Part shown: piece after piece, positions 63,557 through 64,000 of the stretch
Layout: each line of letters begins with the position of its first letter
Position numbering within the stretch: the first letter of the stretch is position 1
Source: an uncultured Aquimarina sp.
GTDB lineage: Bacteria; Bacteroidota; Bacteroidia; Flavobacteriales; Flavobacteriaceae
DNA: 64,000 nt
Assembly (NCBI GenBank): GCA_947498785.1
Contig: CANMLS010000030.1
Coordinates: 1 to 64,000, forward strand
Direction of reading: 5' to 3'
The notes under the pieces: generated by a model
Database searches by the model: none
Told to the model about the DNA's origin: nothing
Seen by the model: the letters and a program-made list of their open reading frames with translations, nothing else
Made by a program: the position numbers and the translations under genes

Positions 63557-64000
63557 TTAGTTTAAGCGATTTGTGATTTCTTTAAGAATAAAAGTATAAT
63601 ATTCAAGATCATGAGGTACATAAGTTTTATTCATAAGTGGATTATGAAGGATATTTTCTAATTGATTGATATCAAAAAAAGCAACATCTGCTACTTCTTC
63701 TTTTTGTAGACTCAATTTTTTAATATGTACATTTAATTTACTTAAGTATATGTAGTGAAATTCATTATCAAAAAAACCAGGTTTGGGTATTTTTTTTGCT
63801 AGATATGTGCCAATAAACTCTAATTCATGTCTTAAGACTGATATACCAATTTCTTCTTTAATTTCGCGAATCGCAGAATTCTGTGGACTTTCTCCAGCAG
63901 CAATATGACCTGCTACCGAGATATCCCATAAATCAGGAAAACTGTCCTTTTTTTTTGCTCGTTTCTGAAATAAAATCTTACCGTCATCGGTGAAGAACCA
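63557..64000 (-). CDS. Nudix hydrolase, C-terminal part (5' end outside window)
   Basis: An open frame runs from the window end to TAA at 63557 and encodes 147 residues. It begins WFFTDDGKILFQKRAKKK and contains a full Nudix box, GHIAAGESPQNSAIREIKEE followed by IGI, matching G-x5-E-x7-REUxEExGU. The family cleaves nucleoside diphosphates linked to another group. The surrounding sequence (LWDISVAGHIAAGES) resembles the isopentenyl-diphosphate isomerase / YfcD-like branch. The N-terminus is missing, so the start and full length cannot be given. Confidence 0.88.
   Translation of the reverse strand, partial: WFFTDDGKILFQKRAKKKDSFPDLWDISVAGHIAAGESPQNSAIREIKEEIGISVLRHELEFIGTYLAKKIPKPGFFDNEFHYIYLSKLNVHIKKLSLQKEEVADVAFFDINQLENILHNPLMNKTYVPHDLEYYTFILKEITNRLN

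Overview
The window is AT-rich DNA from a member of the Bacteroidota, almost certainly a marine Flavobacteriaceae. Supporting signs are type IX secretion (T9SS) C-terminal signals, a SusC-like TonB receptor with a DUF4249 partner, GIN/DUF2807, DUF1460 and DUF2007 proteins, and promoters of the Bacteroidota type (TTG, about 19-21 nt, TANNTTTG). Shine-Dalgarno sites are largely absent. An Aquimarina-like genus is my guess only. Most of the window is core chromosome. I see no tRNA or rRNA gene, no CRISPR array, no transposase and no phage module.

Layout. 1-1383: 3' end of a gliding/T9SS adhesin. 1384-4730: a gene-poor stretch holding mscS, two copies of a structured RNA-like motif, and a tandem array of four structured ~133 bp units. 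4731-15372: trmH, a VOC protein, a DEAD-box helicase, glutaminyl cyclase, the SRP RNA, an SDR, a transaldolase-family aldolase, a degenerate thioredoxin-like lipoprotein and an ABC-F ATPase. 15865-25052: secreted and surface proteins (a sortilin-like T9SS protein, a frameshifted TonB receptor, a DUF4249 lipoprotein) and small membrane/DUF2007 genes. 25207-32258: an AraC-type membrane regulator, DUF1460 and the leucine genes leuA / leuCDB. 32466-49080: mixed housekeeping (EamA, DinB, RluA-panB, sdaA, dnaK, ggt, acpH, glmM, two LpxL-type acyltransferases, a rhomboid protease). 49129-58084: a TlpA-type thioredoxin, a large GAF protein, an HD-PycTM fusion and a 1237-residue phosphoesterase / kinase-like / outer-membrane barrel fusion. 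58149-62255: a four-gene sugar-acid operon (transporter, dehydratase, KDG kinase, KDPG aldolase). 62494-64000: a beta-propeller lipoprotein and a truncated Nudix gene.

How the genes fit together. LeuA makes 2-isopropylmalate and LeuCD/LeuB complete leucine synthesis, with a clear terminator between leuA and leuC. The 62255-58149 operon imports a hexonate or uronate, dehydrates it to a 2-keto-3-deoxy acid, phosphorylates it and cleaves it to pyruvate and triose phosphate. GlmM and the LpxL-type enzymes feed the envelope.

The least explained parts are the RNA-like elements around mscS (1765-4503), where stems change in a compensatory way while loops stay fixed, and the 50742-58084 block, where an orphan Pycsar-type membrane effector fused to an HD domain sits 56 bp from the three-module envelope protein.
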